From contig CM077147.1 in assembly GCA_039583875.1 (NCBI GenBank), positions 162,315,866 through 162,379,865 on the forward strand: a stretch of 64,000 bases of DNA, given 5' to 3'. This document shows positions 1-13,273 of this stretch, piece after piece (the first letter of the stretch is position 1; each line of letters begins with the position of its first letter). The stretch comes from Platanthera guangdongensis. Taxonomy: Eukaryota > Streptophyta > Magnoliopsida > Asparagales > Orchidaceae. Position numbers and translations under genes: made by a program. The notes under the pieces were generated by a model. That model worked only from the letters and a program-made list of their open reading frames with translations. It was not told the origin of the DNA and did not search any database.

Positions 1-99
1 ACTCAAAAGTTCCTGAATTCGAACCCACCAATCCGCCGCATCCGTTGGTGTAACAACTCCCTTGAACGACGGGGAAAGGAAACTCAGGAAATACTTCAT
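1..99 (-). CDS. Ty3/gypsy gag, N-terminal fragment of element G1 (runs off window)
   Basis: Read on the minus strand, the frame starting at the ATG at 99-97 runs open to the window edge. It contains a block of the form SPSFKGVVTPTDAADWWV, which resembles the conserved start of plant gypsy gag proteins, where a Pro/Phe/Gly segment precedes an Asp-x-x-(A/E)-x-x-Trp motif. The same frame is open upstream to about 186, so the true start may lie further in. It sits directly downstream of the primer-binding site and 5' LTR of G1, where gag is expected. Gag forms the virus-like particle that packages the element RNA. Only about 33-60 codons are visible, so the lineage cannot be fixed; a chromovirus is the best guess. 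Confidence 0.5.
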   Translation of the reverse strand, partial: MKYFLSFLSPSFKGVVTPTDAADWWVRIQELLS

Positions 100-278
100 G
101 TGCCGGTCTCCATGTCCCACAACCACCCTTTCCGCCAAAGGCTCCACTCGCCTGGCTTCTCCGCCTGGCACAGTCGTCGTCAGGGATCAGTCTCTAATCT
201 CAAGACTTAAACATAAGGGCACTAATGGTCCCGCAAATGTGGATAACTTCTCTACGCACCGACCTTGAATCTAACCTC

Positions 279-290
279 CCTCTGATACCA
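279..290 (-). other. Primer-binding site of gypsy element G1
   Basis: The minus strand reads TGGTATCAGAGG, matching the complement of the initiator-Met tRNA 3' end in 11 of 12 bases. It lies 3 bases inside the LTR edge at 294. This fixes the element on the minus strand and makes the neighbouring LTR the 5' copy. Confidence 0.8.
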
Positions 291-293
291 AAT

Positions 294-2871
294 TGTAACA
301 CCTCCCCTGTAATGACCGTATAATATGGGTCCGGCCGGGGCCCCACAACATACGGACGCCACAGCTTTAGTATTATAAGATGATATAACTACCCATACTC
401 AAAACTCTTTGCACAAAACAACGGAAACACAAACAAGAGTAGAAGTTATCCACCACTAAAAGAGTAATAACAATGGCCTTATGACCTTACAACAAGTGTC
501 CAAACTCAAATAATACATCAGTCAAGAAAGTGCATAGAAATCCTAGTCTACCTCGGCATGCAAGCCGGACAACATGAGTCTCAAACATACAACATCATAT
601 AAGTAGAGCTACAAAAGAGAAAAGCACTTCATGAAGCTTAGGCCTTTCTGGCCGGCGAGCTAGCTCCTGCATGCGATCCTTGCCCTGTAAAATTTATTAG
701 TAACGTGGGTCAGCAAAGGCTGACCTCAAACTGTGTAACAAACACATCTCCTCCTGGCCGCCCCTAACAGACCCCGGGGTACTCCTCCAACCTGCAAGTT
801 AGCACTTCGTATGCAATATTCATAAGCAAGAAAAGAAACTACAGAAACAGGCTTGGATGTCACACATATCATACATGTTCTCTACTGGTTGAGCATATAA
901 TAAAAAGGGCCTACTTATGCAACATGTATGCAACAACCTGGGCTTCACCCATCTAGAACATCATCACATCACATGGGTACTCATCGTTTCCCCATTGGCA
1001 TAAAGCCACAAACAAAGGGGGTAACTCAAATTCCCCCAACGGCACACAGGCCGCCACATGGAACTCTTGCAAAGGCCCCACCCGCTCAAGGTCTTAGACC
1101 CGAGCTTGCCTACAAGCTCTGACGTCTCATGTCAGGATTCCAATAAACACAAACTGACCGATTCTAAGAAGCCTTGTCGGACCTCACCCGCTCATGGCCT
1201 CATTGCCCGGGCTTGCCCCCATGCTTGGCATTCTCGTCAGTCTCACAGAAGGGGACTAGTCTCGCCAGGACACTATACACACATGACGTGTACGTCACGG
1301 GATAGCCAGCCGACCACGGAGACATAGCCACGCCTTGGCACATCACAAACCAAGACAATTCCACCCTAGTCCCTCATTTGTACTGCAGCGTTCCCGCGCA
1401 CCTAGGAAACCATCTACCACCAATACGGAGCTAACCTTGTCCACCAGGGAAACCATCTACCGCCATTGAGGAGCTAACCTTGTCCGGTTCCGACTACACG
1501 TACTCACTTGAGAAAAAGGGGAATGCATAACCACATCACAAACGACATCTTGCCGCAATGGAATCTCTATTGCATCCTTAATGATCGTATGCAACATCAC
1601 CGAGTCGGACTAACGGTCGCGACTACGGCTTCACCCACCATTCCTAATCCACTAACGGAGCGGATCTCTAATGCAAAACATACCGGGGATGGACTCAATC
1701 AACTCGGAGGTTCCTCTTGAACCTTGGCAACCCAAAACCCCTCTCATTTGAGAGTTTGGTGCCCAAAAACTAGAAAGAAAAGATGCTAAAGACATGCATC
1801 CTAAAACCGAGAGGAGAAGTGTCATTACCTTCCGACTCCTATTCCTAGCCATGACAAAATAGCCGGATGAAAACCTTCGCAAAGCTCTAGCCTCCACGGA
1901 TCTGGACTCGGCTCGCGATTTGGAGCACCGAAGCCGCTCCAACAGCCGGATCTCTACTTATCCTTCTTCCTTGCTATCCCTTCTCTCTAGAACTTAGAAA
2001 GAGAACTACTCCAAAGAAAATGGGGGTTTCTAAGGGTCTAATCCCGGGTATATCCCATCAGGAATAACCCCCAGTTGTTGGATCCCGAAATAAAGAAACG
2101 AACGACCTTGATTCGGGCCTGAAAAGCTAAAACTGGGCAGAACACGGCCTGACACAAACCCGTGTCCAGGGCCGTGTCCCCCATTCACCATCACAAATCG
2201 ACGTACCTGGAACAGCACACGGGCATCCGACACGCCCGTGTTCGACCCGACACGCCCGTGTCCCGACTGACACGGTCGTGTGGTTGGCCGTGTGCCTCCA
2301 TCGACACAGCCTCGAAAATAACTCGAGAAGGACACGGCCTGGGACACGCCCGTGTCCCTAGCCGTGTGCGAAGTCTCGACACTCGTCGACAACCTTTGTG
2401 TCGACACCGCGGAAAAACGTCGAGCGAAGATCGTCGACCAAGCGGGACACGCCCTGTGACACGCCCGTGTCACAGGCCGTGTGCCCCAGTCTCGACACTC
2501 GACACTCGACACTCGACACTCGTCGAGTGAGCAACGTCGACTGAAGTTCGTCGACCGACCCACGCGGCCTTGGACACGCCCGTGTCCTAGGCCGTGTGCC
2601 TCGTCTCGACACATTTTCGAGCAAAAATGTCGACACCCCGGGCCGAGTGTCGACACGGGCTCGACACGCCCTACGACACGCCCGTGTCGCAGGCCGTGTG
2701 CCCTGTCTCGACACTTCGTCGAGTGCAAAGTGTCGACTACGCGGCCAAGTCGTCGACTCCAGCCTGACACGGCCTGGGACACGCCCGTGTCCCGGGCCGT
2801 GTGCCCCCTGCCAGAAACCAAAATTGGCCAGAAACGCAAATCGACCCTCTCTCAAAATCTGGGGTGTTACA
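294..2871 (-). repeat. 5' LTR of gypsy element G1 (2.58 kb)
   Basis: The segment is bounded by perfect 9-bp inverted ends, TGTAACACC at 294 and GGTGTTACA at 2863-2871, with a primer site just inside the left edge. It has no believable long gene; open frames across 2030-2900 on both strands are translations of the palindromic array it contains. The internal region and 3' LTR lie to the left of the window. It is inserted into LTR element F, whose sequence resumes at 2872. The target-site duplication cannot be checked because the other end is outside the window. Confidence 0.85.
2141..2808. repeat. Array of covarying hairpins, GACACG-CC-CGTGTC core, in the G1 LTR
   Basis: At least five clear copies (near 2342, 2456, 2572, 2675 and 2777) of a dyad-symmetric core GACACG-CC-CGTGTC are each framed by outer arms like CACGGCC and GGCCGTG, giving stems of roughly 16 bp. 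The stem bases next to the core differ between copies but stay paired (GGG/CCC, GTG/CAC, GG/CC, CG/CG). Degenerate copies lie at 2141-2290. Copies are about 100-115 bp apart; the spacers contain TCTCGACACT, GTGTCGACAC and TTCGTCGA words. Confidence 0.8.
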
Positions 2872-4065
<1,194 letters not shown>

Positions 4066-4086
4066 CAGTCGTGTACGGGGGACCCC

Positions 4087-4830
4087 GTGCGGACAACATT
4101 TGTCGTGGGTGCGACATTTGTCGTTGGTGCGACATTTGTCGTGGGTGCGACATTTGTCATGGGTGCGACATTGGCCATGGGGGCGACATTTGTCGTGCGG
4201 GCGACATTCGTCGTGGGGGAGACATTCGTCGTTCGAGACGACAATTGTCGTGGGGGCGTCACTTGTCGTGGGGGCGTCACTTGTCGTGGGGGCGTCACTT
4301 GTCGTGGGGGCGTCACTTGTCGTGGCGCGACATTGGTCGTGGGAGGGACGACAATGGTCGAGGGCGGGAACATTGGTCGTGGACGGCGACATTGGTCGTG
4401 GACGGCGACATTGGTCTTGGGAGGTGACATTTGGCGGGGGAGGAGGTATTCGGCAGGGGAGGCGACATTCGACGGGGGAGGTAACAACCTGCAAGGGCGG
4501 CGACATTTGGCAGGGGCTGCGACAATCAGCTCCGATGACAACATTTTGTGGGGGTGGCAAGATTCAGTTGGTCGGGGCGACATTGGTCGTAGACGACGAC
4601 AATCGGCGAGGGAGGCGACATTCGGCGGGGGTGACGATAATTGACGGGGGCGGTGACACTCGGTAAGGGCGATGACATTCGGCGGGGGCGGTGACAATCA
4701 ATTGGGGTGGCAACATTTTGCGGGCGTGACAAGATTTGGTTGGGGCGGCGACATTAGGCAAGACGGCGAGATTCGGCGGGGGAGACGACATTTGGCGTAG
4801 GAGGCAACAATCGGCAAGGGCTTGATTTTC
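4087..4830. repeat. GC-rich minisatellite, unit about 18 bp (CGACATTTGTCGTGGGTG type)
   Basis: Roughly 40 degenerate units repeat a GCGACATT-x-GTCGTGGGG pattern. The first 15 or so (to 4330) are best conserved; later ones drift towards GCGACATTCGGCGGGGG. All reading frames stay fairly open because the period is a multiple of three, producing long but meaningless ORFs on both strands. Confidence 0.9.
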
Positions 4831-5333
4831 TAATCAAAAACGACAAATTTAATTCAACTATCCACATAAGAAGTTCATTCAAAACCCACTGCCATTTAGT
4901 AGTTCTATGAATATAAATCTAGGATGGGTGAAAGTTGGATTTCATAAAAGCAAAGCACAACCTTGCCTAAAAAGAAGAAAAAAGACCTGTTACAGAGTTC
5001 AAATTATTAGAAAAAAACTCTTACTTGGATTGCTACACTATACATTTCTCCATCTTCATATCTATCCAATTTATGCTTAAATTGGAATTTAGAGCAAACT
5101 GCATCCATATTCCATTCACATGAGCTGAATTCTCTAAACCTGAATAAAATGAACTGTATAAAAAGAAATCTGAAATCATTGAGCACATGGTTCTCTTACC
5201 CGGCCAAATCACCTTGGTTTTTCACCCAAACATTGAAGAATGCATCACTCAAGGTTTATTAAGGGCAGCATTATAACTTCTATGTACAAATGGAATGGGA
5301 AACTCCAACCACAGAGAACAAAAGCACCCACAG

Positions 5334-6180
5334 TTTAATGAAATGGAAACTCAAAAAAACTGAGTTCTTCAATGCATAAAAATGATTAAACTTCTAATAA
5401 ATCCACAGTTTAAGCATTCATCTTATTTCTTCCTAAGTTTCATCCTAAGTACATTTGGAACAAAAATGCTTGCAAATTGAGCACATTAGGAAAAAACAAA
5501 CAAACTTTCATCTATTTCAACCTATTAAAAAGAAATCTGAAAACATTGAGCACATTTGGAACAAAAATAAACTGTTCAGGAACAACATAGCTTGCAAATT
5601 TTGAACAAAATTTGAGTTCAGCAAATCCTATAATCTTAAATGCAAAAACCCAAAAAACTCACTAAACTTCCTATAATTTTAGAGAGGATCTTGATAACTT
5701 CCTTAAATCAGAGAACAAAAGAGAGTAAATGGCCAAGAGAAAATGCTCTATCGGAAAACCTTGAGGGGTGGAGCTCTGGTGAGGGTGTGAAAGAGGAGAA
5801 GCTATTGTCGTGAGGCACTGCAATAATTCCTAGCCCAGGTTAATGAAATGGAAAACTAAAAAAAAAACTGAATTCTTCAATGCATAAAAATGATTAAACT
5901 TCTAATAAATCCACAGTTTAAGCATTCATCCTAAGTTTCATCCTAAGTTTCATCCTAAGTTTCATCCAAGTACATTTGGAACAAAATGCTTGCAAATTGA
6001 GCACATTTGGAAAAAAACAAACAAACTTTCATCTTATTTCATCCTATTAGAAAGAAATCTGAAAACGTTGAGCAAATTTGGAACAAAAATAAACTGCTCA
6101 GTAACAAAATAGCTTGCAAATTTGGAACAAAATCCGAGTTCAGCAAATCCTATAATCTTACATGCAAAACCCAAAAAACT
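5334..6180. repeat. Direct duplication of a 330-340-bp AT-rich segment
   Basis: 5334-5659 and 5840-6180 are near-identical by eye, from TTAATGAAATGG to CCCAAAAAACT, about 505 bp apart. The second copy carries a small internal expansion of CATCCTAAGTTT (three units). The 180 bp between copies (5660-5839) shows no gene. Confidence 0.85.
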
Positions 6181-6312
6181 ATACTGAACATCCAAAAACA
6201 AACCCAAATAACTTTACTGGACATTAGCAAAAGCCAAACAAATTTATCAATAAAAAAAGTACACAGGAAAGCACAATCCGAGCCGGTGAGAGAGAGATGG
6301 AAAATCACTCAC

Positions 6313-6378
6313 ATCTTGCTTGGAAATCCTGGAGAAGGAGATCTTGGGCTGTTCTAGATCTGATATCCCGGACGCCAT
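6313..6378 (-). pseudogene. Possible captured host first exon (22 codons) with splice donor
   Basis: The minus strand has an ATG at 6378-6376 followed by 22 sense codons starting MASGISDLEQPKISF and ending exactly at a canonical donor, GAT|GTGAGT (6313/6312). Upstream is a sequence that reads like a plant 5' leader (AAACCTAGCCCAGGGTTCCC, 6420-6401). No downstream exon was recognised. Its position inside a Helitron-like element fits gene-fragment capture, which that class is known for. I do not recognise the protein; chance is possible for so short a stretch. Confidence 0.35.
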
Positions 6379-6562
6379 CTCGATGTGTGGGAAGTGAGAG
6401 GGAACCCTGGGCTAGGTTTCTTTGAGAGCTTCGGAACTGAGCAGCACAGGAAATACTGCTATTAGGAACTGAGCAGCGTTCTTCGTCGATGTATAGACAC
6501 GAAGCGAGGAGTTAGTCGGCAAGAACTGGACAGCGGGAGGAAGGCAGAGGATGAGTTTGCGC

Positions 6563-6584
6563 GGGGGGGGGGGGGGGGGGGGGG
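6563..6584. repeat. Poly-G run of 22 bases
   Basis: An uninterrupted G22 tract, possibly inflated or mis-sized by slippage or sequencing. Confidence 0.9.
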
Positions 6585-6915
6585 CAGGGCTGTAGCGATG
6601 GGTCCGCGTTGGAGAATGAGCAGTCACATTCTTTGATCGGGCGATAAGGCTGAAAGCACGATCTGTGGCATTTCAATAAGACAATCCGTGTCCGTTGATT
6701 TGTAGTGATCGTGTGGTGGGAAATCAAAGGATCTGTGACTTCATATGTGACTCATCCGTGACCCTTGATTGCAGTAGATCCTGTGGCTGGTAATGTTGGC
6801 AGGAAGCAGAAAAAGTGGAGGGCTTTTTCGGAAGATGAAAGTTACACCATTTAGAAGGGTATTTTGGGAATAGAAATGTTACACCACCCTTAAAACCTCT
6901 TCCCTTATATTATAA

Positions 6916-6918
<3 letters not shown>

Positions 6919-6967
<49 letters not shown>
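6919..6967. repeat. (TA)n microsatellite, about 48 bp
   Basis: A TA run separating the Helitron-like element from the foldback element. It may be the common target into which both inserted. Confidence 0.95.
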
Positions 6968-6968
<1 letters not shown>

Positions 6969-6969
<1 letters not shown>

Positions 6970-7368
6970 ATGGATATATCTCAAATGCGGGCAGGCTTAG
7001 GTGAGGGCGTACAGGCAGACCTGTTTGGGAGTTAAGATGACTTTAAATCGAAAAGTGATCAACATGAAAGTTGTAGATCTCAGCGAGACGAACAACGTTT
7101 ATGTTGATCACTTTTTGATTTGAAGCCGTCTTGGAACTCAATTTGGGCCCCGAAATCTGGGTCGGCGGACGTTTTACTGTAGCAGTTCCGCCGCCCCAGA
7201 TTTCGGGGCCCAAATCAAGGTCCAAGAGGGCTCCAAATCAAAAAGTGATCAACATGAAAGTTGTTCGTCTCGCCGAGATCTACAACTTTCATGTTGATCA
7301 CGTTTCGATTTGAAGCCTCCTTGACCCTTGCCCGTACGCCCGTACGCCCGCACTAGAGTAATCCCATA
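6969..7368. mobile_element. Foldback element, two hairpins within a 400-bp inverted repeat
   Basis: The ends are imperfect inverted repeats (TATGGATATATCTCAAATGCGGGC at 6969-6992 against 7346-7368). The interior is also self-complementary: GAAATCTGGG at 7158 pairs with CCCAGATTTC at 7195. Each arm contains an imperfect hairpin built from GTGATCAACATGAAAGTTGT and its complement. As a consequence the two strands encode nearly the same 60-residue open frame (7043-7225 minus, 7131-7313 plus), which is not a gene. No transposase is present. Flanking TA runs obscure any target duplication. Confidence 0.65.
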
Positions 7369-7376
7369 TATATATA

Positions 7377-9447
<2,071 letters not shown>

Positions 9448-9552
9448 GTCACTCCCTCTAAAAAGAAGTTTCGTACCGAAACTTAATACAACACCAAAAC
9501 CAATCCAAAACGATAAAATCAAACATCGCAAAAACAAGGAGACTTACCATAA

Positions 9553-9732
9553 CTAAGGGAAGAGATGCAGATGAGATTTCCTCATCGCCGACTCCAATTC
9601 CCACGTCGCTCTCTCGACGTCTTGATTTCTCCAAAGAACCTTGACCATGTGAATTGTCTTTCTCTGTAGCACTCAATCCTGAGACTCCAAAATACGAACA
9701 TGCACCTCCACAAAAGAAAGGTTTGGCTCCAA
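9553..9732 (-). pseudogene. Chromodomain of the Tekay-like polyprotein (two in-frame stops)
   Basis: Continuing the integrase frame past its TAG at 9730-9732 gives LEPNLSFVEVHVRILESQD, then a TGA, then KTIHMVKVLWRN and ERATWELE, ending in LHLFP and TAG at 9555-9553. This is the chromodomain that chromovirus integrases carry at the C-terminus, thought to steer integration to heterochromatin; the aromatic and acidic positions (VLW, TWE) are visible. Apart from two stops the frame is intact, so decay is recent or selection was lost late. Confidence 0.8.
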
Positions 9733-10992
9733 CTAGGGCACAACATCGAGAATCTGCCTGTTGCTCAACACGCACTTCCGCAGCTGACTCACATGGAAAA
9801 CATCGTGCACTCCCGGAAAATTTGCCGGTAGGTCCAGCCTATAAGCTGAAACACCAATCCGCTCAACAATTCGGAAGGGTCCCACATATCTGGGGTCCAA
9901 CTTATGATTCTTACCAAATCGCTTCACACCAGACATCGGGGAAATTTTTAGGAAAACCATATCCTCGACGGCAAATTCCAAATCGGTCCTGCACCGATTG
10001 ACATACTTTTCATAGCGCTCCTGTGCTACCCGAAGCTTCTCTCGGATGAGCCTAACTGAAATTTCCATCTCTTCAAGGGCTTCTGGACCTAGCAATGGTC
10101 TCTCACCAACCTCAGTCCAAAATAAAGGAGTCCTGCAACGTCTCCCATATAAAGCTTCAAATGGAGCCATTTGCAAGCTATCCTGGTAGCTATTATTGTA
10201 GGCAAACTCCATTAGCCTCAGACGCACATCCCAAGTTCCACCGTGGTCTAAAATGTAACATCTAATCATGTCCTCCACGATCTGATTTACTCTTTTCGTT
10301 TGTCCATTCGTCTGCGGATGGTAGGCGGTGGAATACCTCAAGTCGGTACCCAACCCCTCTTGCAAGGTCTTCCAGAAACGGGACATGAACCTGGAGTCTC
10401 GATCAGATACAATACTGACAGGTACTCCATGCAACCTGATGACCTCGTCTAAATACAATTCAGCTATTTTCTTCATGGATTAGTCAATCTTGAACGACAC
10501 GAAGTGAGCACTCTTCGTCAGTCTATCCACGATCACCCAAACTAAGTCATGCCCTCTGGGAGATCTCGGCAATCCAGTAATAAAGTACATCGAGATACTC
10601 TCCCATTTCCAACTCGGGATCTCCAAAGGTGTTAACATGCCTCTAGGCCTTCCATAATCAGCCTTAACTCGCTTACAAGTGAAACATTCAGATACAAACC
10701 TTGCTATATCCCCCTTCATACCCATCCACCAAACAATCTGTTTCAGATCCTGGTACATCTTGGTCAAACCGGGATGGTATGCCACATTAGAACCATGTGC
10801 CTCCTTGCACAACCGATACCTAATATCCTTAACAACGGGAATGCAAAGCCTACCATGGTATCTCAAGGTTCCCATATCATCAATAGAAAACTTTGACAAC
10901 TCACCTTTCGCAGCTTTACTATAAAGATGTAACAGATCTGGATCCTCCTTTTGATGCAATCTAGTAAGCGTAATCCACAAAGGCTCTAACAC
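9733..10992 (-). pseudogene. Integrase of the Tekay-like gypsy element
   Basis: Two abutting frames (10992-10480 and 10476-9733) cover the integrase. The zinc-binding domain shows H-x-N-VAYHPG and CFTCKRVKA, with the first His in KEAHGS. The core begins WKWESISMYFITGLPRS, where the first catalytic Asp of the usual MDFI is replaced by Tyr. It continues with VSDRDSRF (second Asp) and YHPQTNGQTKRVNQ (the usual E of QTERVNQ is Lys). The tail has GPFRIVERIG-AYRLDLP and HDVFHVSQLRKC, typical of chromoviruses. Loss of two of the three DDE residues and a stop near 10478 indicate an inactive enzyme. The enzyme would join element DNA to the host chromosome. Confidence 0.85.
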
Positions 10993-10994
10993 TT

Positions 10995-11465
10995 CTATTC
11001 ACTAGTCGAGCTGACACTTCCTACTGAAATTCCCATCAGTAGAAATTCTTCCACCAGTGAATCCACCGAAAGGTTAAAAATTTTAGCTGTCTTCCTGCTC
11101 AGCGCGTCGACTACCACGTTAGCTTTGCCTAGGTGGTACTGGATCTCAACATCATAGTCTGCCACATTCTCCAGCCATCTACGCTGGCGCAAATTCGGTT
11201 CCTTCTATGTGAAGACGTATTTCAAACTTTTATGATCAGTATAAATCTTGCATATAGCGCCATACAACAGATGTCTCCACAACTTGAGGGCATAGATCAC
11301 TGCTGCAAATTCCAAGTCATGCGTAGGGTAATTCCGTTCATGAACCTTTAGCTGCCTAGACCCATACGCAATAACCTTGCCCTCCTGCATCAACACGCAT
11401 CCGAGCCCAACATGTGATGTGTACACATACACAGGATACTCCAGTCCTTCAGTAGGCAGGGTCAA
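10995..11465 (-). pseudogene. RNase H of the Tekay-like gypsy element
   Basis: The frames at 11465-11205 and 11192-10995 together give a gypsy RNase H. Visible are [21 protein letters not shown] (the usual D of DAS replaced by T-S), the E of [28 protein letters not shown] (catalytic Asp) and QRRWLENVADYDVEIQYHLGK followed by ANVVVDALSRK. A stop near 11204 separates the parts. The enzyme removes the RNA strand during reverse transcription. Confidence 0.82.
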
Positions 11466-12240
11466 AACTGTTGCAGTGCATAATCCCCTCTTCTGCTCCT
11501 AGAACGCCTCTTCACACTTATCACTCCAATAAAGGCTACATGCTTCTGCGTCAACTTTCTCAAAGGCGCAGATAATGTAAAGAATCCCTCCACAAACCTT
11601 CTATAGTAGTCTGCCAGCCCAAGTAAACTTGTTATTTCCTTGGGAGTGATAGGCCTACTCCAATCCATCACTGCAGCTATTTTCTCTAGATCAACCGTTA
11701 TCCCATCTTTATTTACTACATGACCCAAGAATGAGACTTGAGGTAGTCAAAACTCACACTTGCTCCACTTAGCATACAACTTATGCTCTCTCAAAGTTGA
11801 CAAAACCAATCACAAGTGCTGCGTATGCTCTTCAGTATTGCGGCAGTAGGCTAGAACGTCATCTACGAACACGATGACAAAATGATCCAGCAAGTCCTTA
11901 AATACTTTGTTCATCAAATCCATGAATGCGGCAGGTGCATTAGTCAATCCAAAATACATTACCAAGAACTCGAAATGTCCATGCCGCGAACAAAAAGCAG
12001 TTCGTGGAATATCTGCCTCAAGAATCCTCAATTGATGATAACCCGAACGCAGGTCAATCTTCGAAAATACAGAGCTACCACGCAACTGGTCAAATAGATC
12101 ATCGATTCTCGGCAAGGGATATCTGTTCTTGATGGTCACTTTATTCAATTCTCTGTAATCTATACACATCCTTATTGATCCATCTTTCTTCTTTACAAAC
12201 AGAACGGGAGCACCCCACGGTGACGAACTTGGCCTAATGA
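11462..12240 (-). pseudogene. Reverse transcriptase of the Tekay-like gypsy element
   Basis: The minus strand shows the gypsy RT in order: [71 protein letters not shown] and FVDDVLAYC, then the thumb VNKDGITVDLEKI and SLLGLADYYRRFV. The active-site Asp pair (FVDD) is intact. A stop near 11809 and a shift near 11728 break the frame. Order gag-PR-RT-RH-IN on the minus strand defines Ty3/gypsy rather than copia. Confidence 0.88.
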
Positions 12241-12355
12241 AACCGTTCTCAACAGCTCGTCTAACTGGTTACGCAACTCTCCCAACTCACACAGAGCCAT
12301 ACGGTATGGAGCCTTTGCGATAGGACGGGTACCCAGCTCTAAATCTATGACAAAC

Positions 12356-12949
12356 TCAACATCTCTCAGGCGGAAGACCAGGAAGATTATCAGGAAACAC
12401 GTCAGGAAACTCGCGTACTATAACAATCTCCTCTACAAGCGGCAAACTAACAACAATCGCCAACACTGAAACCAAACAGGCAAAGCATCCTGAATTCAAA
12501 AGCTTTCGAGCACTTACCGCGGAAATGATCGGAGAATCTTGGCGCGAATAACCATAAACGCTCCTGCGTTGACCGTCATCCATCTTGAAGTCCAAGCGCC
12601 TGACCTTGCACTGGATTACTGTATCGTACTTCGATAGCCAATCCATGCCCATGATTACATCAAAATCTTCCAAGTCTATAACCTTTAGACCCGCAACCGC
12701 GAGAAAATCTCCCAACTGGACTGAACAACCCTGAATTCCCTGATCTGACACCACAGAATCACCTGAGGGGAACTTGACACAGAACGGGTCGCCAACCATA
12801 TTGAGGGTCAAACAGTGACACTCTACAAAATATCTAGCCAAGAATGAGTGGGTAGCACCGGAATCGAAAAGGACAAGCGCCCAGCTGTTACTTACCTTAA
12901 ACTTTCCTATAAGATTAAATATACGACTAAGGGAAAAGAACATTGACAT
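12356..12949 (-). pseudogene. Aspartic protease and linker of the Tekay-like gypsy element
   Basis: VLFDSGATHSFLA is the retroviral-type aspartic protease active site with D-S-G intact; VIMGMDWLSKYD is the conserved second half. The frame leads into [17 protein letters not shown], the usual connection to RT in this lineage. It is open for 197 codons, then interrupted by a stop before RT. The protease cuts the polyprotein. Confidence 0.87.
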
Positions 12950-12985
12950 TTAGATCTTACCTAGAAAATAAAACTAGGTTAGGAT

Positions 12986-13255
12986 CTAACCTGAAATAAT
13001 TTGGGTCGACATCTGAGCTTCATCCGCAGACACCACATTCAACTTGTCCTTCCCTTTGTCCAAGAGCTGCGGTGGAGGCAAGGCCTGAAGTGGCACTGGC
13101 TGCAACGAGGGTTGAGCTTGCGGGCAACGGGTCTTGACATGCCCCTTCCGCCCACATAGATAACATGTCTTTTCCTTCCAACAATGGGATGCATCATGCC
13201 CCATCTTGTTGCAACTGGAACAAACTGATCTCTCTTTGGGAGCACCCTGAAACAC
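12986..13255 (-). pseudogene. Gag nucleocapsid part, two CCHC zinc knuckles (Tekay-like)
   Basis: CSSCNKMGHDASHC and CYLCGRKGHVKTRC are two consecutive CX2CX4HX4C knuckles, which bind element RNA. Then comes a Pro/Gln-rich linker to protease. The frame is open for 89 codons and separated by stops from the gag body upstream (13271) and protease downstream. Confidence 0.85.
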
Positions 13256-13273
13256 GTGAACCTGCTCTTGCTT

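Noticed and set aside
928..1942. ORFs of 64-96 codons in the left part of the G1 LTR
   Set aside because: Overlapping frames on both strands, no domain, within a clear LTR.
4831..6300. Host gene in the AT-rich stretch
   Set aside because: Only short frames without motifs; the sequence looks like intron or filler and contains a duplicated segment.
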